A DNA stretch of 64,000 bases from Gloeobacter kilaueensis JS1 (lineage in GTDB: Bacteria; Cyanobacteriota; Cyanobacteriia; Gloeobacterales; Gloeobacteraceae), in contig NC_022600.1 of the NCBI RefSeq assembly GCF_000484535.1, forward strand, positions 1,612,001 to 1,676,000, given 5' to 3'. The notes beneath the pieces were generated by a model. The model was not told where the DNA came from, searched no databases, and worked only from the letters and a program-made list of their open reading frames with translations. Position numbers and translations under genes: made by a program. Shown piece after piece: positions 26,227 through 35,638 of this stretch. Position 1 is the first letter of the stretch, and every line of letters starts with the position of its first letter.

Positions 26227-27375
26227 TCACTTACTGAGCAGTGTAGATCTATCGCGAACTTGCAAGAGTTCCTGATAGATACCTTCGAGGGCTTGAATAT
26301 TCTTGCTCACATCATAATGTTCTACAAAATGGGAGCGAGCATTAAGACCAAGTTCAGTGCGAGTCTCTGCGCACTGAACAAGCCGGGCAACAGCATCTTT
26401 CATGCTCTCAATATCGTACAGATCAACGAGAAAGCCAGTATGGTTGTTTATTACACAGTCCTTCGTTCCATCGACATTTGTGGCAACAACTGGCTTGCCT
26501 AGCGCCATCGCCTCAAGAATAGAATAGGGAAGACCTTCATAGCGCGATGCGAGAACAAAACACTCAGCGTGAGCCAGCAATTTTAAGGTCTCTTCGTGCT
26601 CTATCCAATCAAGTAAAATGAACAGGTTTTCGAGTTCATGCTGTTTGATGAGATCGAGGATTTTTTCTTTTAATGGGGAATAAAGACCCGCTCCGGCAAG
26701 AACGCAGCGTATCGGTAGCCCGGACTCTCTTAAAGCCAGGACAGTTAGCACAAGCATCTCGACATTTTTTTGAAAAGAAGGACGACCGACTGAAAAAATA
26801 TACGGCTCTGCAAAAGGGCGTTCTCGTTGAATTGAGAGAGTAGGATGCGCGATGCAATTTTTCCAAAGCTTTACTTTTTCCTTTGGAATATTGAGATCAA
26901 GGATAGCTCTCTGGACTTCGGATTCACTGCAAGCCAGCAAAAGAGTAGTCCAAGACCGCGCCAGTTTCTCCAGGGAGAGAAAAAGTGCTCTGCGCAAAGG
27001 GTCATCTGTACAGAGGTAGGAGAATCCTTGTGGAGTATATATCGTTGGTATACCCGCTAAATAGCCTGCCAGCCTTCCAATAAATCCTCCCTTAGCACTG
27101 TGGCAATGCAGCAGATCAGGTTTTACGCGCTTTACTAACTTTATCGTCGCTAAAATATGCTTTAAGTCATTTAGGATGCTAACCTCGCGGCAATAAGGTA
27201 TGTAATATGTTTTGACTTTGCTGCCGCTTTTTCCAGTAACTTCTAAATCCGGGTCTGGGCATAGGATGATGGACTTAAAAATACGATCGTCGATGTTGTT
27301 AACGATTGAACGTATACTCGTTTCAACGCCGCCGAGGGACTGGGTAATGTGCAGTACTGTATACTCTTTGCGCAT
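26227..27375 (-). CDS. Family 4 glycosyltransferase
   Basis: 382 residues, GT-B fold. The N-terminal HITQSLGGVETSI, the LLHCHSAKGGFIGRL segment and the C-terminal EGLPYSILEAMALGKPVVAT (E-x7-E nucleotide-sugar motif) mark the GT4 retaining family. Sits between two GT2 genes with about 15-20 bases between them. Confidence 0.92.
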   Translation of the reverse strand: MRKEYTVLHITQSLGGVETSIRSIVNNIDDRIFKSIILCPDPDLEVTGKSGSKVKTYYIPYCREVSILNDLKHILATIKLVKRVKPDLLHCHSAKGGFIGRLAGYLAGIPTIYTPQGFSYLCTDDPLRRALFLSLEKLARSWTTLLLACSESEVQRAILDLNIPKEKVKLWKNCIAHPTLSIQRERPFAEPYIFSVGRPSFQKNVEMLVLTVLALRESGLPIRCVLAGAGLYSPLKEKILDLIKQHELENLFILLDWIEHEETLKLLAHAECFVLASRYEGLPYSILEAMALGKPVVATNVDGTKDCVINNHTGFLVDLYDIESMKDAVARLVQCAETRTELGLNARSHFVEHYDVSKNIQALEGIYQELLQVRDRSTLLSK

Positions 27376-27393
27376 ATCGATCTGATCCGTTTC

Positions 27394-28353
27394 CTAATAC
27401 TTAAGCAACGCTAAATGACGTGTTCGTAATTTAGAAAGAGATTTTCGCAACTGTAGTAAATGAGGCAAATGCTCGGCAACAGCTCGATAAACAGCAAGTA
27501 AGTGGGGGTATTTAGTAAGAATCAGTAAAAGCAGACCTGACTCTGTAAAGATCAAAACAGGCAAGAAAATTATGAACTCGTAGAAAGAAATGTTTTTGAT
27601 GATAGTAAAATAGCGGTTTTTGAGAGTGTGAAACTGATAAAACTGAGATTTTTTGAAAAAAACTGCGGCCTCACTTCCTCCACGTACATGGTAGGCAACT
27701 GCTTCAGGGATATAAATAGAGTCCCAGCCAGCATTTTGCAGTCGCCAGCCAAGATCGATATCTTCGTAGTAAGAAAAAAAACTGCTGTCGAAAATCTGGT
27801 AACCATTCGAGACCTGTCGAACCGCAGCCGATCGGTAAAAGGCTGCACATCCGCAAACTGAGAATATTGCTCTGCTAGTAATATTGTTTGCATCAAATTG
27901 ACCATGATCTTTAGCACTGTAACCACGGTCCTTTGTCCGTAGGAAGCGGGTCATGAATAAACCAGTTGTATCGATTGTAGAATTATCCTCAGCTCTGAGT
28001 ATTTTGCCAATGGCAGAAGCTACATTTGAGTACCTTGATAGTGCATCGACCATCAGGGAAATATAGTTTTTACTGAGGAAAGCATCGTTATTGAGTGCGA
28101 ACAGGTACTGGCCGCTGGCAATTTCAAAACCCTGATTGTTAGCACGAGCAAAACCTAAATTTTCATGGTTCTGGATAAGTAAAATCTGAGGATACTTTTG
28201 AAGAATATAGAGGGAATCATCTGAAGATGCATTGTCAACGACAATGATCTCTAGATTCCGATAATCCTGATTAAGTATACTATCAATACATCGAGAGAGA
28301 TATCTCTCCCCATTCCAGTTGACGACAATTACTGATACAAAGGCAGAATCCAT
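27394..28353 (-). CDS. Family 2 glycosyltransferase, rhamnosyltransferase-like
   Basis: 319 residues. VSVIVVNWNGERYLSRCIDSI, IIVVDNASSDDSL, NLGFARANNQGFEIA and a LNNDAF acidic motif give the GT-A domain. FFSYYEDIDLGWRLQNAGW is the ExDLxxR-type acceptor region. A hydrophobic C-terminal stretch (FYEFIIFLPVLIFTESGLLLLIL) may anchor it to the membrane. ATG at 28353. Confidence 0.9.
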   Translation of the reverse strand: MDSAFVSVIVVNWNGERYLSRCIDSILNQDYRNLEIIVVDNASSDDSLYILQKYPQILLIQNHENLGFARANNQGFEIASGQYLFALNNDAFLSKNYISLMVDALSRYSNVASAIGKILRAEDNSTIDTTGLFMTRFLRTKDRGYSAKDHGQFDANNITSRAIFSVCGCAAFYRSAAVRQVSNGYQIFDSSFFSYYEDIDLGWRLQNAGWDSIYIPEAVAYHVRGGSEAAVFFKKSQFYQFHTLKNRYFTIIKNISFYEFIIFLPVLIFTESGLLLLILTKYPHLLAVYRAVAEHLPHLLQLRKSLSKLRTRHLALLKY

Positions 28354-28389
28354 TATTGTATCAGCAGGTCAGGCGAAAACGTATGCGTT

Positions 28390-29859
28390 TCAAAAAGACC
28401 AGTTCTGTGGAGATATAAGCTTCCAGGCCGGTAGGGATTTTGTGTAAACAATGACCGGATCCGTAGTTACACTCAGTTGCGATGTGCTCTTAGTCAAGGA
28501 AATTGAATCTAGCTTCCAATTGTTAGCAGCTACAACATCCTTTAAGCCGCCGACCGTCGCTGCAGATGGGCCTGCAGCTGCAGGTACTCCTTCGTCATCA
28601 GGATCATCTGAGTTTTTCCAGATAACAATTGAAAAGTTTGCACCTGCTGGAGAGGCACTAGACGGACGTTTTAGAACATACGCTTCAATATTGCGTGCTG
28701 GCGATGCCATGCCAACAAGTTGGCTTCCTTTCATTGCATCGACAGCAGCAGCATAGGCCAGTAACCGCAGCTTGGGGTTCCAGTTTATATCAAAGAGACC
28801 AACGTAGCGGAGCTTACCGTCTTCAAAGTAGTCTCTTGCAAGATAGTAATAAACACTTTGTAATCCGCGCAGGTAAAAATCTCTGGCGAAGAGCTTAATG
28901 ACTTCAGAAGGTCTGCCATAGGCAGTATCTTCACTGGTAATCAAGGGTTTATTAGCCCCAGCCGAGGCCATTGCAGAATTAAAAAAATCTATCAGACGCT
29001 CGCTCATCTTCCATGTGTAATGCAAAGAATAAGCATCGATGTACTTGTCAATTCCTGCAGCAAAGCTCTTCCGAATGAAGTCGCGCCCTAAACTTTGCAT
29101 CCTCAAGTCCTTGGACGGTTCCCGTGCAGCTGTTGCTGCAAAAGCCATAACCTTAATCGCTGGATCTACCTTTGTCGCTTCTTCCTTGACGATTCGACAA
29201 TCGCGAACGTACAGCTCCGGTGTTGCTCCACGCCACCACGAATTAACAGCATCGACTTCGTTGCCAACCTCTGTAGCTATAACTTTTCCCTGGTAACGGG
29301 TAAAAACCCGGTTGAGATAGATTCTGAAGCTGCTCTCTTTATCAGGCCGAAAGGTGGAAAGAGTAGCTGGCGATACGTTGAATTTGGCAGGGGGGTAACC
29401 AACTATAAATAAATAGCCCATGCCATATTTTGAGCCGTTGTTGACGACGAAATCGAGTTCTGTAAAGTTGTTAGCATTGTCCGAAAGACGGTGCCAGGTG
29501 GAAGCAGCAGTTCGAACCGATTGGATACCCGCTCGGGCCATCAGCTCAAAAGCCTTAGCCACCTTGTCCTGATTTTGTCTATAGTCGAAAAAGGGCAACT
29601 CCATACCCTGAATACCGAACTGCGGAAAACCGTTACGTCCATTGTCTATTGTCAGCAGTGGCCGAGCCGAAATTTTGCTGAGTACTTCTTTCTGAGAACC
29701 GAGTTGCTCGGACGTTGCCTGCATCTGTGACTGATAGTCTTGTGCTTGCGCAACTGGTGCCAGCGTCAGGAGCCCGAACAGACAGGCGGCCAAAGTATGA
29801 ATATACAATGGACTCAGGCCGATCTTTTTTTGGTCAGGCATAATTCTTTTTACTTTCAT
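28390..29859 (-). CDS. Exported clan GH-A-like glycoside hydrolase
   Basis: 489 residues from ATG 29859 (AGGAGAG upstream; ATGA overlap with the next gene upstream in the operon). Signal peptide with cleavage near APVAQA-QD at about residue 40. A TIM-barrel-like body contains VIATEVGNEVDAVNSWW (acid/base Glu after Asn) and PLITSEDTAYG (likely nucleophile Glu), the GH-A arrangement of GH5/GH39 enzymes. A beta-rich C-terminus follows. Within an EPS locus it may trim polymer, as PslG and similar glycosidases do elsewhere. Confidence 0.75.
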   Translation of the reverse strand: MKVKRIMPDQKKIGLSPLYIHTLAACLFGLLTLAPVAQAQDYQSQMQATSEQLGSQKEVLSKISARPLLTIDNGRNGFPQFGIQGMELPFFDYRQNQDKVAKAFELMARAGIQSVRTAASTWHRLSDNANNFTELDFVVNNGSKYGMGYLFIVGYPPAKFNVSPATLSTFRPDKESSFRIYLNRVFTRYQGKVIATEVGNEVDAVNSWWRGATPELYVRDCRIVKEEATKVDPAIKVMAFAATAAREPSKDLRMQSLGRDFIRKSFAAGIDKYIDAYSLHYTWKMSERLIDFFNSAMASAGANKPLITSEDTAYGRPSEVIKLFARDFYLRGLQSVYYYLARDYFEDGKLRYVGLFDINWNPKLRLLAYAAAVDAMKGSQLVGMASPARNIEAYVLKRPSSASPAGANFSIVIWKNSDDPDDEGVPAAAGPSAATVGGLKDVVAANNWKLDSISLTKSTSQLSVTTDPVIVYTKSLPAWKLISPQNWSF

Positions 29860-30755
29860 TTGTACTCTCCTGTCCTGCCAATTATGCCGTGATAACATCC
29901 TTTTGCAGTATATGAAAGCTTCGTCAGTGCATCCTTTTCATAGAAAATTATTTTTAAAATTTGAAACACAAAATTGCTCAGATCCTTAGCAATAAGTACA
30001 GGGTGCGACATTAAGTATTTTTTGTATGTAAGTAGCCGATTGCGAGCATTATAATATCGTCTGCTGGGTGTGTGGTTTGTGATCGTAAATGTCCAATTCA
30101 GTAATTTCCTCTGTTCGGAGTTTCCAAGGCTATGCGCAAGTTTAGCACCGCGAACTTCGATAAGCTTATAACCAAAGTCCAGGCACCTCAGGCAAAGTTC
30201 GTGGTCGATGCAATCGATAAAGAAGTCTTCATCAAATCCTCCAATTTTATCGAGTGCTTCAATTTTAATCATCATTCCAGATGTCATTGTTCGCTCGATC
30301 ACTGCAATCGGGCTACTTCTATCTCTATTATGGTAGCAAACTGCTTGGGTTGCAGGGAAGTAGTAGATCGGTGAAAGAATCGCCAGTCGATCGCGCTTGT
30401 CGTAGCTGCCATAGGCGTCCAACATCGCGGCAATGTACCCTGGTGTAATCGTACTATCTTGATCAAAGGTTAATAGCCAGGTGTATTTTCTTGCGCAAGC
30501 ATACCGGTAGCCAATATTTAACGCTGCTGCAAGACCAATATTCCTGCGGTTATAAATTACTTTCACACCTTCTATCGCTTCTAAATCAGCTATATAGGCC
30601 AAGGCTGGATTATTCGAGGCATTGTCTACAATTAGGATCGAGGAAATCTGTTTCCTCAGTTCTCTAATGTTGGCAATTAATGAGGCTTCTGGATTGTATG
30701 TGACAACCACTGCACATATATCCTGAAATTCTTCTCGTTTCTTTACGCTATGCAT
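29856..30755 (-). CDS. Family 2 glycosyltransferase (rhamnosyltransferase-like)
   Basis: 299 residues. AVVVTYNPEASLIANIREL, ILIVDNASNN, RRNIGLAAALNIGYRYA and LTFDQDST (DxD) match the RfbF/WbbL-like group. FDEDFFIDCIDHELCLRC is the acceptor-side acidic motif. Overlaps the glycosidase by 4 bases. Confidence 0.9.
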   Translation of the reverse strand: MHSVKKREEFQDICAVVVTYNPEASLIANIRELRKQISSILIVDNASNNPALAYIADLEAIEGVKVIYNRRNIGLAAALNIGYRYACARKYTWLLTFDQDSTITPGYIAAMLDAYGSYDKRDRLAILSPIYYFPATQAVCYHNRDRSSPIAVIERTMTSGMMIKIEALDKIGGFDEDFFIDCIDHELCLRCLDFGYKLIEVRGAKLAHSLGNSEQRKLLNWTFTITNHTPSRRYYNARNRLLTYKKYLMSHPVLIAKDLSNFVFQILKIIFYEKDALTKLSYTAKGCYHGIIGRTGEYK

Positions 30756-30767
30756 TTGCGCTCGAGA

Positions 30768-32066
30768 TCAAGATTCTGTGCTTATTTTGCCGTTAACTCT
30801 AGGAGAAAGAGCGTATACCAAGAATATTGAAAAGACGAGGCCCCCAACGGAGCTGATCAACGCCGGATTAAAAAAGCCTGATACCAGCCAGGCAAAGTAG
30901 CTGGTTAACATAGTAATGCTGGTCAAAGAAGTTTGCTTTATCAAATGCCAGCCGATAAGACCAATATGAACTAGAATTACTGCCAGGCCAACTATTCCAA
31001 ACTGCATAGCTAATGCCAGCCACTGGATCTCATAAAAGTAGGGAGTCGCTTCGTCGTTGCTTCTGATTAAGCTTGGAATATAGGATCCTAGCCCCTTGCC
31101 AAATATCAGGTAGCGGTTAAATTCTATAACCAGTGGCCTGACTTGACCTGAGCGGATATCATCTGAAATGACGGAACCTGCACCACTCAGCCTGGTATTG
31201 ATGGCCTGGCCAAAACCCTGCCATCCTGCAGCTGCACCAGCCAAAACCATAATCGCCAGCAGCACACTACCTATCTGAACTGCCCTCGATCGCCTGTTCG
31301 ATGTAAAGAGATTTAAGAGAAGCCCAAGCACCAGGCACAAGATAGCAATAGCCCACTTAAATCTTGAAAAAGATAGAAATATCGAGATTCCAAACAAAAT
31401 TACCAGCAAAACTTTTTGATAGCTCTTAAAGCGTAAACCGAAGCACGTATCGGAAGTAACAAACAGCAACAAGAAGGGTATCAGAGAGTCGTTAGTGAAC
31501 TCAATCCTGCTCAGTCCATCGGCAATGTCGCCATAAATGACTTCATATCCGATCGCTTTAAAAATTTGAACCAGCTGATAGATACTCAGTTTACCTGTCA
31601 GCAGTAAACCTGCCAGAATCACTTTGATGGCTGAGTAAAATGCAGCTCCACCAACTATTGTCAGTAAAAAGTTTCTCACACTAATAGTTTCAGTCTTAAT
31701 CATGAAGTATGTTATATAAACCAATGATACAGTTACAAATATATCTTTAAACGCATTTACCGCAAATCGAGTTTCGGTGGTTACTTGAATGAGACCTATC
31801 ATGAACCATACTAACAGGAACGTCACTGAAACTAAAAAGTATGGTACTAATTTTATCAGCTCCTTGAGTTTCGAGCGACTGCTGAGAACCTGCATGGCCA
31901 ATGCAGTCACAACCAAAATGTATAAAAGGATTTTCACGTTTATTCCCAGCAAATCTCCTGCTGGCAAAACTGAAATTACCCAAACAAAAGTCAGGAAGAT
32001 TAGGCGCGCTACTTTCGTTGCCAAATCTTCTTTGACGCTCTCTGGCATCGCAATAGCAGTATTCAT
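30768..32066 (-). CDS. O-antigen ligase/polymerase-like membrane protein (Wzy type)
   Basis: 432 residues with about 11 membrane helices and a large periplasmic loop near residues 255-350 (ending IFGKGLGSYIPSLIRSND), the shape of Wzy polymerases and WaaL ligases. Position next to Wzc and a flippase argues for the polymerase that joins repeat units. Sequence motifs in this family are weak, so the assignment rests on topology and context. Confidence 0.8.
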   Translation of the reverse strand: MNTAIAMPESVKEDLATKVARLIFLTFVWVISVLPAGDLLGINVKILLYILVVTALAMQVLSSRSKLKELIKLVPYFLVSVTFLLVWFMIGLIQVTTETRFAVNAFKDIFVTVSLVYITYFMIKTETISVRNFLLTIVGGAAFYSAIKVILAGLLLTGKLSIYQLVQIFKAIGYEVIYGDIADGLSRIEFTNDSLIPFLLLFVTSDTCFGLRFKSYQKVLLVILFGISIFLSFSRFKWAIAILCLVLGLLLNLFTSNRRSRAVQIGSVLLAIMVLAGAAAGWQGFGQAINTRLSGAGSVISDDIRSGQVRPLVIEFNRYLIFGKGLGSYIPSLIRSNDEATPYFYEIQWLALAMQFGIVGLAVILVHIGLIGWHLIKQTSLTSITMLTSYFAWLVSGFFNPALISSVGGLVFSIFLVYALSPRVNGKISTES

Positions 32067-32101
32067 CTTGTAAGGCTCTTTGTAAGCGATTTGAATTTTG
32101 C

Positions 32102-34432
32102 TCAGCGTTCTTTGGGCTTTTTCTGCTCCTCGGGGGTCGGCTCTCCATAGTAATGATAATAATATTGGTAATAGTAGTAATACCCTTCTGATTCGACTTT
32201 CAGGGCGTTTGCAATCATACCCATCGGTACCACTCCCGCTGCCTCAAGGCGTTCTCTAGCGCCTTTTAGCCCTCCTCTGCGGGCGGTTTCTAGACCGATC
32301 ACCATCAAAATGCCATCCGCATGTCTGGCCAGTAGGGTTGCATCGGTTAAACCGATCAGTGGTGGTGAATCGATCAGTACCAGATCAAATTCTTCGCGCC
32401 ACTGCTTTGTCAACTCAGCCATTTTCCGGGAGTCAAGCAGCGAGACTGGGTTTGGTGGTATCGGCCCTGAGGTTAATACAAAGAGGTTCTCACCAAGTTT
32501 TTGAACCGCTTCCTGCCACGATAGGTTTCCTGCAAGTACTGAGGATAATCCTCGGCTGTTTGTAAGTTCTAGCCTTTTTGCAACTGTCGGTCTTCTCAGA
32601 TCGGCGTCTATAATGAGCACCTTGCGGTTTAACTCGGCAGCGATACGAGCCAGATTGGTCGATACAGTGCTTTTTCCTTCGCCCGGTGCCGAAGAAGAAA
32701 TCACGAAAGTATTAACCTTCTTGTCAGAGTTCAAAAAACGAATGTTTGTCAGCAATGAGCGAAAGGCTTCCTCATAAGCTGAGCGCGTATAGGGTGGATT
32801 TTGCACCCGGCCATTGCTTTTGGCTTTCTTGCTTATCTTCGCAATTTCCTTTGATTGTTTTTCACTCTTTGCTGTGGTATTTAGTTCATCGTTGTAGGGA
32901 ATAGCACCTAGCAACGGCAGCTGCATTAACTCCTTCGCACGTTCGACCGTCTTCACTCGATCGTCGAATGTTTCGAGTAGTACAGCAACAAGCAGTCCAA
33001 AAACCACGCTCAAGATAGAACCAACTCCAAGCGTCACCAATGGTTTTGGCCACACTGGCTTTTCTTTGTCTGGAAGGACAGCTGGTTCAATCACTCTCCA
33101 GGGCGATAATTCCTGTGCCGCTTTAATCTCGAGTTCCTGCAGCCGTTGCAATAGACGGTTCAAGCTGTCGGAAGCAATAACTGCATTTCTATTGAGTTCT
33201 TGATAGCGCTTTGCTAGTCCGGGTACCAGTTGAAACTTTCCTAGCAGCCGTTCTTTCGCTGCCTCTAGCCCTGTGACGCGTGCAGACTGCACAAGGTAGA
33301 GGTTTTCAGCTTTTACCAAATCCCCTGCCAGCGAAACCCGCAACTCGCCGTAGCGATCCGCTGTGCTTGAACTGGTCCTGTTACTTTCTAAAGTCCCTGC
33401 TAGAGAATCTCGCAGCGATTCAGCCTGTTTACCATCTCCTCCAAGAAGAACCCCAGCCTGTTCATTAAGCCTCTTTTGAAGACTGTCTCGCTTGTCTTTG
33501 AGATTTTGTACTGTTGGGTAATCGTCTCTGAAGCGTGTTTTCTCAAGGGCAAGCTGCGTCTCAGTGTCTTGATACTGCTTGAGTACGTCTTGATAGATTT
33601 TGTCTTCACTTAATGTAGCCGCCGCCAGTGCTTGTTCTGGGGAGCTGCCCAGCCTGGAAGCGAGCGCAAGATATTGCTTTCGCGATGTTTGAAGCTCGAC
33701 CTTTGCTTTCTCGGCTTCCTCCATTAAGTCGCTCATGACGCCACTAAGCGCTTTTGCTTGCTCTTCCGGATCAAGGATATTATTTTTGCTGCGAAAATCC
33801 CGCAGCGCTTCTTCCGATGCCTCGACATTCATCCGGACCCGTGGCAGCTCAGCGTTGATAAAGGTGATCGCTCCACTGACCTGCGATTTTTGAACGTCCT
33901 GACTGTAGTCAATGTATATTTTTGCCAGTTCTTTTAACATGTCCTGGACGAGCTGCCGATCGGTGTCTTTGAAAGCAACTGACACCACCTGGGTTCTTGT
34001 CACCTGCTCAATTTCGAGGCGCTTGATGACATCGTCGATGTCATCATCTTTAAGTTTTGGATACTTCTTGCTCAGCCGCACCACAGCCTTGTTTACCAGT
34101 GGACGACTCAGTAGAACTTGAAGCTGGGTGTTAATCTGAGTAGTAAAGTCAGCTCCCCCGCCTAGCTGAATTTGCTGCGCTGCATCCTCCAGCACTTGTG
34201 TCTGCGACGATTTGTCCTCTAGCAACATCAACATCTCAGACTTGTAAACAGGCTGGCTTAAAAAGGTGTAAGCGACCGCAAGAGTGAAAGTAGCGGCCAT
34301 AGTCATCATGACTGGAACGCGCCACCTCCAAATGGTTCTCGCATAGGCACCGATATCAAGTCCCCTATCGTCTGCACCTTCAGCTCCCTGAAGGCGTGAA
34401 GACAATCGAGGCGATGTGGTCTTGTCAGACAT
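32102..34432 (-). CDS. Wzc-like chain-length regulator and tyrosine autokinase
   Basis: 776 residues. N-terminal Wzz domain with helix 1 (VPVMMTMAATFTLAVAYTFL), a long coiled-coil periplasmic segment, helix 2 near residue 475 and a cytoplasmic BY-kinase. Kinase motifs are SSAPGEGKST (Walker A), LIIDADLRRP (Walker A') and FDLVLIDSPP (Walker B). A tyrosine cluster near the C-terminus (11 Tyr within about 14 residues) is the autophosphorylation tail. It controls polymer length and export with Wza. Its start overlaps the wza-like stop by 1 base. Confidence 0.95.
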   Translation of the reverse strand: MSDKTTSPRLSSRLQGAEGADDRGLDIGAYARTIWRWRVPVMMTMAATFTLAVAYTFLSQPVYKSEMLMLLEDKSSQTQVLEDAAQQIQLGGGADFTTQINTQLQVLLSRPLVNKAVVRLSKKYPKLKDDDIDDVIKRLEIEQVTRTQVVSVAFKDTDRQLVQDMLKELAKIYIDYSQDVQKSQVSGAITFINAELPRVRMNVEASEEALRDFRSKNNILDPEEQAKALSGVMSDLMEEAEKAKVELQTSRKQYLALASRLGSSPEQALAAATLSEDKIYQDVLKQYQDTETQLALEKTRFRDDYPTVQNLKDKRDSLQKRLNEQAGVLLGGDGKQAESLRDSLAGTLESNRTSSSTADRYGELRVSLAGDLVKAENLYLVQSARVTGLEAAKERLLGKFQLVPGLAKRYQELNRNAVIASDSLNRLLQRLQELEIKAAQELSPWRVIEPAVLPDKEKPVWPKPLVTLGVGSILSVVFGLLVAVLLETFDDRVKTVERAKELMQLPLLGAIPYNDELNTTAKSEKQSKEIAKISKKAKSNGRVQNPPYTRSAYEEAFRSLLTNIRFLNSDKKVNTFVISSSAPGEGKSTVSTNLARIAAELNRKVLIIDADLRRPTVAKRLELTNSRGLSSVLAGNLSWQEAVQKLGENLFVLTSGPIPPNPVSLLDSRKMAELTKQWREEFDLVLIDSPPLIGLTDATLLARHADGILMVIGLETARRGGLKGARERLEAAGVVPMGMIANALKVESEGYYYYYQYYYHYYGEPTPEEQKKPKER

Positions 34433-35529
34433 TAGCGGAGAGCCCTAAATAGCAGCAGAACATTACCAATTTGGCCCAGTGGGCCGAGAGCGGTGTTTAG
34501 ACCACTGATGATTTCACCACCAAAAGAACGACGGACAATAATCATGTCATTGTTCCGCAGGGGCGGATTTTTATCCTGATCAATGGGCCGCTCTACTTTA
34601 GCATCGATAATTTTATGGAGTACGGTGCCGTTGCGATTGACACGCAACAACTCAACACGGTTCGGATCGGCCAGATTTGTTAACCCCCCCGCAGCTTGCA
34701 AGGCCACCGTTAATGGAGCGCTACCATTTAGCTGCACCTGGCCAGGTTTGATGACCTCTCCGACCACTTGGACGTTGATCGTATCAGGCGAGAGATTGGA
34801 ATTGGCAATGTAACCGTACTCTTCAGGATTGACGACCGCTGCTTTTTCAACGACCAGAGCGTCACCGTCCTGAAGAACGGGATTTTGCTGTACGTCGCCG
34901 CGCTGAATCAAAGCCCATAAATCCAGTGTCTGACGAACGACCTGGCCGCCAGGGAGCCTACGAATCAAAGTAACGTTGCGAACATCGGCTTGCTCGGTCA
35001 GGCCGCCCGCCTGGGTGATTGCCGAGCTGACGTTTACTCTGTTTGTGATAACTGTTGGAATTGTGCCGATGGAGGTAGAGCCAGTAGCGACTACCGCCTG
35101 CACTGGCTGAGTAGTGTAAGGGCCAGGACGGTTGACCTCGCCACTAACTGTTATGGTGATTGGCCGGGGCCGTTCGACGGTAACGGCGATTCTTGATTTT
35201 GTCAGGTAAGGGCGGTACAACTCACTCAGCCTCTCTGAGAGTTCTTCAGCGGTCATGTCCGTAACCCGGACACTGCCGATCAGAGGTAGCGAGAGCGTGC
35301 CGTCCGGTAGCACCGTTCGTGAGCCTGACATCTCTGGCACGTTAAAATAGATGATCTGCAGCCCATCGCCGGGCCCCAGAGTGTAGCTGGTAGTACTCGC
35401 TTGAACAGAAAAAGTCTTCTGAGCAGCTACCGTCGGCGATAGCACCTGAGCTGGACATTGCTCGGAGAGCACTAAGCCTAAAACAAGCACAGCGAGGGAA
35501 ATTCGTAGTCTGCTGATCACCATTTGCAT
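34432..35529 (-). CDS. Wza-like polysaccharide export protein
   Basis: 365 residues from ATG 35529 (GTG 35538 also possible). Signal peptide (LAVLVLGLVLSEQCPAQ) with a Cys near the cleavage site that could be lipidated. YTLGPGDGLQIIYFNVPEM opens the poly-export domain; SLIB-type repeats follow (VSGEVNRPGPY, VVGEVIKPGQVQL). It forms the outer-membrane export channel. Cyanobacterial members often lack the C-terminal helix of E. coli Wza. Confidence 0.93.
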   Translation of the reverse strand: MQMVISRLRISLAVLVLGLVLSEQCPAQVLSPTVAAQKTFSVQASTTSYTLGPGDGLQIIYFNVPEMSGSRTVLPDGTLSLPLIGSVRVTDMTAEELSERLSELYRPYLTKSRIAVTVERPRPITITVSGEVNRPGPYTTQPVQAVVATGSTSIGTIPTVITNRVNVSSAITQAGGLTEQADVRNVTLIRRLPGGQVVRQTLDLWALIQRGDVQQNPVLQDGDALVVEKAAVVNPEEYGYIANSNLSPDTINVQVVGEVIKPGQVQLNGSAPLTVALQAAGGLTNLADPNRVELLRVNRNGTVLHKIIDAKVERPIDQDKNPPLRNNDMIIVRRSFGGEIISGLNTALGPLGQIGNVLLLFRALR

Positions 35530-35638
35530 ATCGACCACTCTCTTTGTCTTGACACTAAAGGCAGCAGCCTGTAAGCGGGGCGAAAAAGAAGATATTCAAC
35601 AATAGTATTTGAAGCCATACTTTGCAAACCCACTCAAG

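Noticed and set aside
32102-34432. Tyrosine-rich tail of the Wzc-like protein as an oddity
   Set aside because: C-terminal tyrosine clusters are standard in this kinase family.
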